A stretch of 64,000 nucleotides of DNA, taken from positions 14,322,001-14,386,000 of the forward strand of contig NC_071328.1 in the NCBI RefSeq assembly GCF_010183535.1. The letters are read 5' to 3'. The notes beneath the pieces are model-generated. The model was given only the letters and a program-made list of their open reading frames with translations. It did not search any database and had not been told where the DNA came from. Shown in pieces: positions 41,302 to 50,764 of the stretch. Numbering within the stretch: position 1 is the stretch's first letter; every line of letters begins with the position of its first letter. The stretch comes from Caenorhabditis remanei (taxonomy: Eukaryota; Nematoda; Chromadorea; Rhabditida; Rhabditidae). The position numbers and the translations under genes are program-made.

Positions 41302-44116
41302 CTAAAAACGAGTAATAGCGGAGTTAAGGAGGGTTTCGAATTTAGATGGAGGGAGGAATTGGGGGACATTAGTAGTAATCGCATTCCAAATTGGAATGGT
41401 GGAAGCAAAAAAATCGGGGATAGAAGGATGGCAGCAAATTAACGTCATGGGACGACGAGGGGATTGGGAGATTTTAACATGATAATTGAGGTGGGGGAAA
41501 TATGTGGCACCACTAATGAAGTTATAAAGGAGGAGAAGTTGGGATTTAAGTCGGTGGTGCCTAAGGGAGACAAGGTTAAGAATTTCGAGACGGTGGGGGT
41601 ATGAGGAAAAGGAGATGTTACAACGTTGTAAGACTTTACGAGAGTAGAGACGGAGGGGTTTTTCAAGAGAGTGAGAAAGGAGGCTGGATGCAGGAGGGGA
41701 ATATACTGTGCAACAGTACTCCAGGAGAGGGAGGACATATGTTTTAAACAAAGAAATGTAGAAATTGGGAGAGAGTGATTTAAAGGACTTAAATAGTTGG
41801 TTACACCTGAGGAGAGAGAGATTGACAGTGCGGGTGATGTGGGCGCGGAACTTGAGTTTAGGGTCGGTGAGGAGACCGAGATCTCTAACAACGGGAGAGT
41901 CGGGAATGGAGAAGGAGTCAATGTGATAAGAATGGGACATGTTATGAGAACCAAGGCGGAGCAAAGTGGTTTTGGAAGGGGCTAGAGGAAGAAGGTTTGT
42001 GTTAGCCCAAGAAACTAAAGTATCAATGCCAGATTGGAGGAGAGAGGGGCTGTGGGAGAATATTTTGACATCATCAGCAAAGGCACAGAAATGGAGGTCG
42101 GGAGGGAAAGAGGAGAGGAGGTCATTGATAAATATGAGAAACAGGAGGGGACCACTGCATGTGCCTTGTGGAACACCGGAAGGGATGAGGGAAATAGAGG
42201 GGTCAATATGACCGTTTACCATGACAGAATAGGAACGGTTACTCAGGAAATCAGCAAACCAGTTAATAATAAGGGAGGGGACACCAAAAGAGTGGAGTTT
42301 GGCAATAAGAAGTTGGTGATCAACCTTATCAAAGGCTTTCTGGAAGTCGAACAATATAATATCAAGGGTTTTGTGAGATTTGAGGATGGATTTGTAGGCC
42401 GATATAGAGTAAATTAGAGAAGACGTACAAGAACGACGGGGAAGGAAACCAAATTGATAGGGGTTGAATTTGTGGCTAAAGGAGACAACAAGATATCTAC
42501 AGATAATACGCTCGAAAATACGGGCGAAAGGATCGGTGAGGGATACGGGGCGATAGTTACTGGGGTTGGAGGAGATACCTTTTTTAAAGATAGGAATGAC
42601 AGTGGCGTGTTTCCAAGCATTAGGGACTTGAGAGGATTCAAAAGAACTAGTATAAATAATAGAGAGGGGGAGGGCAAGAGATGTGGCACAGTATTTAATA
42701 ATGAAGTAATTGATGAGATGGGGGGAGAAACCACAACGAGGGGGAAGTTTAGAAAGTGCAAGTTCAATAGCCCAGGGAGAGAACAATTCAGTCGGGGAAG
42801 GCTCAGAATTTGAGTGAGAATGAGGTGCAAAAATAGGAGGTGAGGAAGATGGGGAGAGGTTGAAATTTTTACTAAATTCGGCCGAGAAAGCAGAAGCTTT
42901 AGAAGGGTCTGTAGTGAGTGAGGAGCCATTGACAAGAAGAGTGGGGATGGGTGAGGAAGACTTGATACGTTTGGAAATAAGAGCGCGAGCGGATTTGGAG
43001 TGGGGAGTGGAGAGGATGGCGCGTTCCAGTTTGGAGGAGGTTTTGGTAAAAGACTTGGATAAATTGTGAACCCGATCACGATAGTGTTGGGTGAGATAGG
43101 GGGAAGAATTGGGACGATTGATAAGTCTGGTGAGGTGAAGACGGGCACGCCTAAGCTGACGGATAAGATTGTGGGGTGGTTTAGGGCGACGGATGAAAAA
43201 CTTGGGGGTGTGAATAGAGACAAGGATGGAGACAACATCAATAAACTTATCATATTTGGCAGAAGTGGTGGGGCAATAACTGAGAATATTATCCCAGTTA
43301 GTAGAAGCTATATCAGAGTTTAGTGATTTGAGGTTACAAAGTCTATAATTGAGACGGGGGAAAGTTGTGGGAGAGGAGGTTGCGGAGAGTATGGAAGGAG
43401 GATTAACAATAGCATTCACACAGATGTGATCGGAATTGAGAAGAGGGGGATGGCAAGATAAGCTATGAATCGGGAGATCGTGAGAGGATATGAAAAGATC
43501 GAGAATGTTGGAAGAAGAATCAGTAATGCGGGTGGGGAAAGCAACATTTTGGATAAAATTTTTGGAAGTAATGAAACTAGAGAATTTGTGTAGATGGGAG
43601 AGGGGGGGTGTGCCAGGGGATGGACGGGAGGTTGAAATCCCCAAGAAGGAGGCAAGAATTAGAGGGGAGGTAAGAATCTAGATGGGATATAAGGGAGTCG
43701 GTTTGGAGAATGGAAGTGTCCGGAGGACGATAAACTAAAAAAAGGGTGATAGGGGAAAAATTTTGGGTAGAGGAGGATGAGGCGGAGATAGAGCATGCTA
43801 GAATTTCACAAAGATGGGAGGGATAGTGGCAGTCGAAGTTAATGTCTAATTGGGAAACCACAAGAGAAGAGGATTTGAAGAGAATGGCGACACCACCACC
43901 GCGACGTTTAGGATGAATTAGGGGGTTACGGTCGAGGCGAATGATAGATACGTCGGGTGAAGAGAAAAGAGAGGAGGGTATAGTATCGTCAAGGAAAGTT
44001 TCAGTGAGGGCTATTATAGAGTGGTCAGAAGAAGTTAGGAATTGGGTTAGGAGAGAGATTTTGGACAATGTGGCACAGCCACGGATATTGGAGAGGAGAA
44101 AGTTAAGGGAAAACAA
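41302..44116 (-). pseudogene. LINE ORF2: AP endonuclease plus reverse transcriptase, one frameshift
   Basis: The first 170 codons (from 44116) are an APE-type endonuclease: FLLSNIRGC, ALTETFLDD with the catalytic Glu, RRGGGVAILFKSS, and LLLGDFNLPSIPWH with the GDFN motif. The frame then breaks at a run of seven C (coding strand; G7 at 43612-43618). One base fewer restores continuity into the 780-codon frame 41302-43644, which has NYRPVSLTDPFARIFERII (about residue 363), ILFDFQKAFDKV (about 431), SGVPQGTCSGPLLFLIFIND (489-508) and the catalytic FADD (522-525). Stop at 41302-41304. Enzymatic role: target-primed reverse transcription. Confidence 0.88.
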
Positions 44117-44202
44117 GGAAGAAGAAGAAGATGGATAGTAAATTGAGGAAGGTGGAGAGGATGAAGAATGATGGGAGGAGGAAGGAGAAGGATTACTGGA
44201 AA

Positions 44203-44973
44203 TTAGGAAAAAGGTTGGGGCTTAGCGTTGATTTTGTATCCAATATCGTACATAATATATTTAGAAACTCCAGCTTTCTTGTTCTCCTCATAGACAAATT
44301 TCCTAGATTCGTATAGTTTCTCCAATTCGATTTTCGTAAGATCACGTCGAGCTCGTGGGATAATAGGAAGTTTAGAGAGCGAATCGTCAGAGAGTCGTCG
44401 TTTATAGTATCCATGCAAGAATTTGTCACGGTCGGTACGAGATGCGAACTGAAGCTTAAGTGGCCGGTAGTTAGATTTGGAAGGATGACGGTGGGCTTCA
44501 GAAGGTTGAGGAAGATTGTTAGCTTTGGCAAATTCAGTGAAAAAGAGGAGGTCCGATTTCTCTTGGGCAGGATCATCTTTGTTATCAAGCATTTTCTCCA
44601 CCACGACACGAGAAGATTTATCGAGTAGGATAGAAGCCGCTTTGGCAATTTCATAAGGGTCAACCGGTGGTTTCCCGGCGACGGAAGCATAGGAAAGAGG
44701 CTTAGATGAAGTATTCGTGGCATTCGGGAAAACGTCATCAATAATCATAGGTTCTTCCATAGGGGGCAGATCCGGAATGCATTCACAAGTGTCAGCAATA
44801 GTTTCCCTGAGTTTCTTGGGATCCGATTCGATAATTCCGACGCGAAGCTCGTTCACAAGTTTAGAGAGACGTGCCACATACTGATAGAGTTCGGCGTATT
44901 TCTGGAACGGGACGTACTCACCGAATTCCACAAGGTCAGGTTCCGTGTGAGCACGTTTAACGGCAGGCATCAT
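44203..44973 (-). CDS. LINE ORF1, Gag-like protein, 256 aa
   Basis: Open from ATG to stop, 87 nt upstream of ORF2 on the element's coding strand. No CCHC zinc knuckle is visible. The first 70 residues look helical (FQKYAELYQYVARLSKLVNE); the middle has a Pro/Ser linker (SSKPLSYASVAGKPPVDPYE); the C-terminal part is basic (NYRPLKLQFASRTDRDKFLH, IIPRARRDLTKIELEKLYES), consistent with an RNA-binding, esterase-lacking ORF1 of the RRM/basic type. Position and spacing define it; the fold is inferred. Confidence 0.75.
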   Translation of the reverse strand: MMPAVKRAHTEPDLVEFGEYVPFQKYAELYQYVARLSKLVNELRVGIIESDPKKLRETIADTCECIPDLPPMEEPMIIDDVFPNATNTSSKPLSYASVAGKPPVDPYEIAKAASILLDKSSRVVVEKMLDNKDDPAQEKSDLLFFTEFAKANNLPQPSEAHRHPSKSNYRPLKLQFASRTDRDKFLHGYYKRRLSDDSLSKLPIIPRARRDLTKIELEKLYESRKFVYEENKKAGVSKYIMYDIGYKINAKPQPFS

Positions 44974-45331
44974 TCGAATAGGATATTATAAGTAGAAATG
45001 ATATATTTGATAGTAAGGAATAAATAGTAGTAGTAGTAGTAATTCACAGAAAAAAGAATAGAGAATATAAAAATCGATAGTAGGGAGGGGGATAGGTTGC
45101 GGCCGTTCGCTAGGGAGGCAACGGGGGTCTGAAGTGGAAAGCTGGAGGATTCCCAAATCTCAAGCGTCTGAACATCATTAGTCAAAATATTAAAAACTTT
45201 GGAGCGACGATTTTGGGAATGCATTTGTGGGAGTTAGACGGGAAGGTTTTCCAAGCTGATGATGAATCAAGAAACGCAACTATTAGAATTGACACTGGAA
45301 GTATTGAAATGTCTGTTACTTCATTTCAATA

Positions 45332-46174
45332 AACAAAACTTTACATTATTGAATCAAGAATTCTGTAATAAACATTTTTATTCAATTATGTTAACTTTCT
45401 TTGAGAATCAGTAGCGAACAGCTTCTTTTTCATGTCCAATAGTACCAGAACAGGAATATTCATACTCGAAGAGTAGTTATACCTTCAATACAAGGGGTGG
45501 TCTAGCGTTTTCTGTTGGTCCAGCTGGTCCTGGTAGGAAATCGAAGCAGAAGCCAGCGGGAGCCTTTTTGGAAGCATCAGCTTCGGCTTTTCCTGGATTT
45601 CCAACAGCTTTATCAGTTCTTGGGCTTCCATCAGCTCCTGGTGGTACTGGGGGTGGAGCGGCTCCGACTCGGCAAGAGCAGCAGAATTCTTTTCCACAAC
45701 AACTGCCGATATCGTATCCAGCTCACTGGTTTAAGCACCGCCGAAGAGGAGTGAGGGGATGCCGAGATCCGTACGTGACTTAAGCTATTATAGCTAGCTG
45801 TTATCAAGGACCACTATATTCCACTGAGTGGAATGGGACGTACCTGGATAAATCTTTCAATTGCTCAATTCGGTCGATGCACCAATGTCGGGCATCTGAC
45901 TAGTGAGATTTTATAGAGTCTCCGTTGTATCGGTTCGGTCCATGGTTCAGTGATTTTAGTTTATTGAAGGAATACATGTAATATAACAAAGGTGGGAAAA
46001 AAGCATACTTGCAAAGGCCGGAACGGGCTGACACGGATCGACTCGCTTCAAACGCAATGTTATGAGCTCAAAAATATACCAAAATGTAGATCTCGATGAG
46101 CTCTATGTACGTGACCTACTACGGGCTAGATGGCTATTTATTATAAAATTAATGTTCAATGATATTTATTAACG
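45332..46174. repeat. Duplicated block shared with 60290-61311
   Basis: After the AATAAA end of locus 22, the segment carries collagen fragment copy 2, the TAAGCTATTATAGCTAGCTG flank, the GGGCATCTGACTAGTGAGAT and GGTTCGGTCCATGGTTCAGT sequence, a truncated CATACTTG-type MITE (46004-46139) and the 3' end of locus 23. The same order is found at 60290-61311, which has in addition a 211-bp MITE. Confidence 0.7.
45485..45724 (-). pseudogene. Cuticle collagen fragment, copy 2
   Basis: The minus strand reads AGYDIGSCCGKEFCCSCRVG, AAPPPVPPGADGSPRTDKAV, GNPGKAEADASKKAPAGFCF and DFLPGPAGPTENARPPLV. This copy keeps a segment (EADASKKAPAGF) that copies 1 and 3 lack; NPGKAEADA..APAGFCFD is the form found in intact cuticle collagens, so copy 2 is the least deleted. 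No start or C-terminus. Confidence 0.72.
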
Positions 46175-47100
46175 TTAATATATCGACATTTCAAAAAACA
46201 TTCGATGACCAGTGTTAATAGTTGCATTCTTTGATCCGTCATCAGTTTGGATGTCCGTTCCGTCTAATTCGCTCAAACTCATTCCCAAAATTGTCGCTCC
46301 ATTATCTGTGATCTCTCTATCGACCCGCAGAAATGTTAAATTTGGTAACTTTCCAGTCTTCCAATTCTTGAGTATCACTTCCAAATCTTTGTTTCCCAAA
46401 TGAGACCATTTGAGTATAATTCTAGTGCAATTGCACTCCAAAAGAGATTCCAGAGTGAACACAACGGAACTAAAGATAGCAATATTCTGTGGCCATGAAG
46501 CGAAAACTGGTGTGAAACGATTCCTACCGGAAAAGATTATAAGATCCTCGATCAGTTCAAGTTTTTTAGATATCTGATTCCACAATAAGATTCGATCTTC
46601 TGATCCATTAAGTTCAATAGAGAGCATCTTGAATTCCACTTGCAGATCAAACAACAGTGAAATCGTTGGTTCATATAAATCACTATTATGGTGCTCAATA
46701 GCAGTTGAAATCTTGCAATAAAACATCTTCAGTAGATATTCAATAGCGGATAGAAATGTACAACCAACGATAGAAAATTGTTGAGTATTTGAATTGTGAC
46801 GTTTCCAGGAATCAGAATAAATGGAGATTATAAATGAATCGCTGTAATCTTCGGAGCAAACTCTGATTTTGTGGCTTAACCAGTGCAGATCGACTATAAC
46901 TTTTTGAGAGTACAAACGAGCATTATTGATTTGAATCGAGATTTTCTTGAAGCAGATGGAGAGTTTAACTCTGGAAATACGAAAAGAATTAGTCAGGTTT
47001 GGTTAATAAGATTAACTTACTTTTCTTCGATATTCAATGACTTGAATATCTCGCACAGGACCAATCGGGGAAGACGGAGGAGAGGAAAGAAAGAAGACAT
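46175..47100 (-). CDS. F-box locus 23, short FBXB/FBA_2-type protein, 291 aa
   Basis: Exon 1 is 47021-47100 (MSSFFPLLRLPRLVLCEIFK), exon 2 is 46175-46970, intron 50 nt. The exon 2 start is KVKLSICFKKISIQINNA with Phe replacing the usual Ser of CSKK. The WKN..EGF segment is missing in frame (SIVGCTFLSAIEYLLKMF). C-terminus KDLEVILKNWKTGKLPNLTF, DIQTDDGSKNATI, then a changed ending FFEMSIY in place of MSVTPFE. Locus 32 has the same ending and flank, so the two are duplicates. Complete. Confidence 0.9.
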
Positions 47101-47174
47101 CGCAGAGCGATGGGGATAAAATGAGGATAAACGACAGGGAGAAATGAGATGTATGAATAGAATCTGGGATTAGA

Positions 47175-47318
47175 GGAGTGCCTGCGTTTCGTGGCGAGAC
47201 CACAAAAAATCGTATGGGAAAAATAACAGATCGATCGACCCTAGTACTACCGTTGCGCACACAGTCGATTCGTTCCCATAGACCAAGGCTGAAAGACAGA
47301 CTGTGTGGTCTCCGATTC
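47175..47318. promoter_or_regulatory. Palindromic promoter, locus 23 side intact, right arm cut
   Basis: Left arm GTGCCTGCGTTTCGTGGCGA (47179-47198). Inner arm GGGAAAAATAACAGATCGAT and loop ACTACCGTTGCGCACACAGT are present. The right arm ends at ACTGTGTGGTCTC (47300-47312), where an F-box C-terminal remnant begins. Confidence 0.7.
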
Positions 47319-47332
47319 TCCGACTCCGACCA

Positions 47333-47482
47333 AGCCTGATGATCATGGATGATGAAGAACATATTTTGGGAATGAATTTGAGGGAATTAGCCGGGAAGGT
47401 TATCAGAACTGATGATGGATCACTAAAGGCTACTATTAACGCTGATAACGATAGAATTGAAATGTCTGTTACTCCATTTTAA
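47333..47482 (+). pseudogene. F-box locus 24, C-terminal remnant fused to a promoter
   Basis: The last 49 codons of an exon 2: SLMIMDDEEHILGMNLRELA, GKVIRTDDGSLKATI, ending MSVTPF and TAA. The sequence joins the promoter's right arm about 20 bp upstream, so everything between the promoter and this point (exon 1, intron, about 250 codons) is deleted. SLMI..D..HILG links it to loci 15 and 27. Confidence 0.82.
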
Positions 47483-48090
47483 TAAACATTACATATTGAA
47501 ATGTGAACTCTATAAAAAAGGTGTTGTTAGATTTCTTTTAATATCAACACACGATTTCAGCTGGACCAATCGACCCAGAATAAGAAGAATTGTCAATGTA
47601 TGATGAGTGATGCTTACTTTATCTCGGAACCTTGCTAAGATTGCTCGTTCTGGGAGATTGATTGAATTGATGCCATGTCTGAAAATCACTGGTCTAGATT
47701 TAAGAAAAAGCAAAAATAATTCAAAAACCGTTGAAACTGGCAAAAATTTAAAAATTTAAATGTGGGGTAACAATTTTCGCTGAAAATTTGTAGAAGGAGC
47801 TGGGATACTGATATGATGGATGTGGAGAATACGAATACGTATTCAAACTCTGGTTAATACATAAATAGGCGGAGTTATACGCCTATTTTTTCCAAAATGT
47901 GCAGAATAAGTAATCAGCAATAAAATGAAATTTAGGGCATTCACGTGAAATTATAACGATAAAAACCACCGAAATTGAGTACTAAAAGTCATGTAACTTG
48001 ATCAGTTCTGGTTTCAAGTAAATTTTGAGAAAAACGTTACGAATCCCATAATTTTTTAGCTTTCAAATGATACACCGTTCCATGAGGTAG
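47483..48090. repeat. Spacer shared with 56613-57040 and 62420-62660
   Basis: 47560-47760 (CTGGACCAATCGACCCAGAA ... CTTGCTAAGATTGCTCG ... CATGTCTGAAAATCACTGGT) is repeated in part at 56608-56640 and 62430-62530. 47800-48090 (GAATACGAATACGTATTCAA ... GGGCATTCACGTGAAATTAT) recurs at 56680-56940. I see no open gene, although CATGTCTGAAAATCACTGGT-type sequence may be exon debris. Confidence 0.5.
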
Positions 48091-48110
48091 CCCCCCCCCC
48101 CCCCCCCCCC
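48091..48110. repeat. C20 homopolymer (G20 on minus strand)
   Basis: Twenty uninterrupted C, preceded by GAGGTAG and followed by ACAAGTGCGCCC. The duplicate at 56943-56951 has the same flanks but only nine C. Confidence 0.95.
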
Positions 48111-48197
48111 ACAAGTGCGCCCTAACGATAACATTGACGAACAGACGGGGCAAAACAATTTTTCTCTGCGTCTCTTTGTTTTCAGTGCTATTTAAGA

Positions 48198-48426
48198 CAT
48201 ACTTGCAAACCGGGCCGAAACGGGTCGACACGGGCTAGAATGGCTTTTTTGGCCATTTTCGCGTTTTTCGGCACTTTTTCAGGGCCCGCGCCACATTAAC
48301 GAATAGCCATCCGGCCCGTATTATATCAGTGACATAGAACTCGTCGAGATCTACATTTTTGTATATTTTTCAGCTCATAATATTGAGTTTGAAACGAGTT
48401 ACGCGCCGGCCCGGTTTGCAAGTATG
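48198..48426. mobile_element. 229-bp MITE, CATACTTG family, copy 1
   Basis: Ends CATACTTGCAAACCGGGCC and inverse GGCCCGGTTTGCAAGTATG. The 8-bp direct repeat ATTTAAGA flanks it (48190-48197, 48427-48434). Duplicated spacers lacking the insertion read GCTATTTAAGGTGTCATCC (57030) and GCTATTTAAGATGTCATCC (63010). The 8-bp duplication suggests an hAT-like mobiliser. Confidence 0.88.
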
Positions 48427-48434
48427 ATTTAAGA

Positions 48435-48847
48435 TGTCATCCTTGGGAGACGTCGTCAGGTAACTCTAACTTAGGTGTCTCGACCATTCTCTAGTGATAT
48501 AAATATAAAAACTTTATTTTTTCTAATTGAAGCAATTGCAAGTCTATCCGTGGCTGAGTTCCCTGATGTTGATGTGTTGGTGTGAGTGGAAGAAGAACCT
48601 CAAACTTAGGATCAATTAGACCTTTTATTAAATAAAGATGAATAATAAACGTTTAAAAAAAAGATGTGAAAAATCATGAAGACATTAGAAATGGGAAGAA
48701 AAATGAAAAGGCGCTCCCGTCCTCTCTTTTATATTGAGAGGGACGGAGCAAGAATAGGAAATGCAAGGGGAAGAGTCATAATAAATATAGATTCGATGAT
48801 AAAGTTGATTTTTAGAAAGGATGATAAAGAAGTACATCAAGATTTGT
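48435..48847 (-). repeat. Distal 3' flank of locus 25
   Basis: Long 3' flank unit on the minus strand (TTTATTCATCTTTATTTAAT AAAAGG near 48625 as reverse complement), followed by the GGACGGGAGCGCC core at about 48710-48725. Nearly identical units follow loci 30 and 33. Confidence 0.5.
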
Positions 48848-49783
48848 TTATTCAAATCGAGTCACAGACATTTCAATACTTTGGAAGGAAGTTGTAATAG
48901 TTGCCTTCTTTAATCCATCATCAGTTTGGATAACCTTCCCTTCTAATTCGCTCAAACTCATTCCCAAAATTATCGCTCCAATATTTGTAATTCTTTGACT
49001 ATGAATCCTCAGATAATTTAAATTCCGAAATCCTCCAGTTTTCCAATTCTTGAGTATTATATCCAAATCTTCGTTACCCAAATGAGACCCGTCGAGTATA
49101 ATTCTAGTGCTAGTGCACGCCAAAAAATATTCCAGAGTGAACCAAGCGGAATTCGTGATACCAATATTCTGTGGCCATGAAGCGAAAACAGGAGTGAACT
49201 GATTCATAGCGGAAAAGATTACAACATCCTCGATCAGTTCAAATTTTTTAGATATCTGATTCCACAATAAGATTTGATTTTTTGATCCGTTAAGTTCAAT
49301 AATGAGCTTCTTGAATTCCACTTGCAGATCAAACAACATTGAAATTGTTGGTTGATATAAATCACTATCACAGTGACAAATAGTAGTTGAAAATTTGCAT
49401 TGAAATATCTTCAATAGATGTTCAATAGCGGATAAAAATCCACGACATTCGATAGAAAATTGTTCAGTATTTGAATTGTGACGTTTCCAGAAATCAGGAT
49501 AAGTGGAGATTTTAATTGAATCTCTGTAATTTTCGGAGCAAACTTTGATTCCTTGGTATACCATGTTCAGATCGACTATAACTTTTTGAGAGTACAAACG
49601 AGCATTATAGATTTGAGTAGAGATTTTCCTGGAGCAGAAGGAGAGTTTGATTCTGGAAATACGGGAGGAAAATAGTCAGGTTTGGTTAATAAGATTAACT
49701 CACTTTTCTTCGATATTCAACGATTTGAATATCTCGCACAGGACCAATCGGGGAAGACGGAGGAGAGGAAAGGAAGAAGACAT
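48848..49783 (-). CDS. F-box locus 25, short FBXB/FBA_2-type protein, 294 aa
   Basis: Exon 1 is 49704-49783 (MSSSFPLLRLPRLVLCEIFK), exon 2 is 48848-49652, intron 51 nt. After the F-box: CSRKISTQIYNARLYSQKVI. The WKN..EGF segment is absent in frame (SIECRGFLSAIEHLLKIFQC). FSAMNQFTPVFASWPQNIGI, then EDLDIILKNWKTGGFRNLNY with Arg in place of Pro, and VIQTDDGLKKATI, ending MSVTRFE. Closest by eye to locus 33. Head to head with a decayed partner, locus 26. Complete. Confidence 0.91.
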
Positions 49784-49854
49784 TGCAGAGCGATATGGAT
49801 GAAATGAGGAGAAACGACAGGGAGTAATGAGATGTGTAAATAGAATCTGGGAAT

Positions 49855-50002
49855 GGAGGAGTGCCTGCGTTTCGTGGCAAGACCACAAAAAATCGTATGG
49901 GAAAAATAACAGATCGATCGACCCTAGTACTACCGTTGCGCACACAGTCGATTCGTTGTTTTCCCATAGGCTTGTTGTGATCTCGCCACGAAAGGCAATC
50001 CC
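49855..50002. promoter_or_regulatory. Palindromic promoter, loci 25/26
   Basis: Left arm GTGCCTGCGTTTCGTGGCAA (49861-49880), right arm TGATCTCGCCACGAAAGGCA (49977-49996). Inner arms GGGAAAAATAACAGATCGAT and TTCGTTGTTTTCCCATAGGC, loop ACTACCGTTGCGCACACAGT. Confidence 0.73.
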
Positions 50003-50082
50003 AGATTCTATTCACTCATTTCTACTCCTCAGTCTCAGTCATCGCCATCCTTCCCCCGATCCCCTTGAATATCTTCTTAACG

Positions 50083-50560
50083 ATGTCTCCATTCCCTCTC
50101 CTCCGCCTACCTAGAGTGGTACTGTTCAAAGTATTCTCATCACTAAAACCCGGTGAAAAGTGAGTTTCCATTTCAGAATCCTGCTTGCCTTCTGCTCCAA
50201 AAAGTGCTCGATTCTTATTGCAATCGACTTTACATAATTCTTACATGATCATCTCCCGAGTTTTTGCCATCTTATTGCTCCTGAGTACCTTTTATGAAAA
50301 TCCAGATCTTATGAAATGTGTGGTTCAACTCTCTGTCTTCTTGTTTAACCATCTCACTGTGAATGAATGAATTAACAAGGTTTTCTACTCCGACTTTCTC
50401 ACTCTACACTCCGGCCCAGCAATGATCGGTGGTCATACACAACATTTCTACTCAACAATGCTCAGTTTTACTCTCAAATAGCAGTAGTCCGTCGAGAGTC
50501 TCGAATTGAAGGGTGTACTGTACCAATAATCTGGAAGAACATTCAGAAAGTGTTTCGTGA
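50083..50560 (+). pseudogene. F-box locus 26, different exon 1 subtype, scrambled exon 2
   Basis: Exon 1 (50083-50159) reads MSPFPLLRLPRVVLFKVFSS, LKPGEK, a variant not shared by the other genes except the relic at 20490. The putative intron GTGAGTTTCCATTTCAG is only 17 nt, too short to splice. Exon 2 then gives KILLAFCSKKCSILIAIDFT and a stop. Separate exon 2 scraps follow: NNAQFYSQ near 50453-50480 and IEGCTVP..IWKNIQK near 50503-50550. A decayed member of a related subfamily. Confidence 0.7.
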
Positions 50561-50698
50561 CGAGACCTGAGATCTATGGGAAAATAGCAGATCGAATGTG
50601 TGCGCAACGATGGTACCAGTGTCGATCGATCCGTCATTTTTCCCATAGGCTTATTGTGGTCTCGCCACGAAACGCAGGCACTCCTCCATTCCCACATT
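50558..50698. promoter_or_regulatory. Palindromic promoter of locus 27, minus-side gene lost
   Basis: Left arm reduced to GTTTCGTGACGAGACCTGAG (50552-50571), right arm TGGTCTCGCCACGAAACGCA (50658-50677). Inner arms GGGAAAATAGCAGATCGAA and GATCCGTCATTTTTCCCATA; loop TGTGTGCGCAACGATGG in reverse orientation. Confidence 0.72.
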
Positions 50699-50764
50699 CT
50701 ATTTATACATCTCATTACTCCCTTTCTTCTCTTACTCATTCCATCGCCTTCTATCTCTGCCCCA

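Larger units (their letters stand above)
41091..45130 (-). mobile_element. Non-LTR retrotransposon (LINE), about 4.04 kb, inserted in F-box locus 22
   Basis: Oriented minus. The 5' end is near 45130 (AGACCCCCGTTGCCTCCCTA), ORF1 44203-44973, ORF2 41302-44116, and the 3' end is at 41091 with a (TA)n tail (TATATATATATAT) in place of poly(A). There are no LTRs. Microsatellite-type 3' tails and an AP-endonuclease plus RT without RNase H fit the CR1/Jockey-like part of the LINE tree; I do not name a family. No clear target duplication: the host frame ACACTTA / GAAGTGG seems to have lost a base or two. Both ORFs are nearly open, so the copy looks young. Confidence 0.88.
41037..45332 (+). pseudogene. 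F-box locus 22, fragment split by a retrotransposon
   Basis: Two pieces of one exon 2: 41037-41090 encodes ITFDWSHLDNKDLDETL, and 45131-45332 continues KWKAGGFPNLKRLNIISQNI to MSVTSFQ and a TAA stop. They abut in the coding sense once the 4.04-kb element between them is removed. Nothing upstream of ITFDW remains. The 3' piece and its flank are nearest to locus 21 (ATILGMHLWELDGKV; TTGAATCAAGAATTCTGTAA tail). An altered FQADDESRNATI replaces IQTDDGSKNGTI, so it was decaying or is relaxed. Confidence 0.87.

Noticed and set aside
42414..43253. Large open frames antisense to or shifted within the LINE ORF2
   Set aside because: Low-complexity Ser/Leu/Pro readings in the second frame of a gene rich in CTC/TCC codons; the RT motifs lie in the 780-codon frame only.
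45040..45060. Short trinucleotide run (TAG repeats) as a functional element
   Set aside because: Five units in the 5' region of the LINE; no evidence beyond simple sequence.
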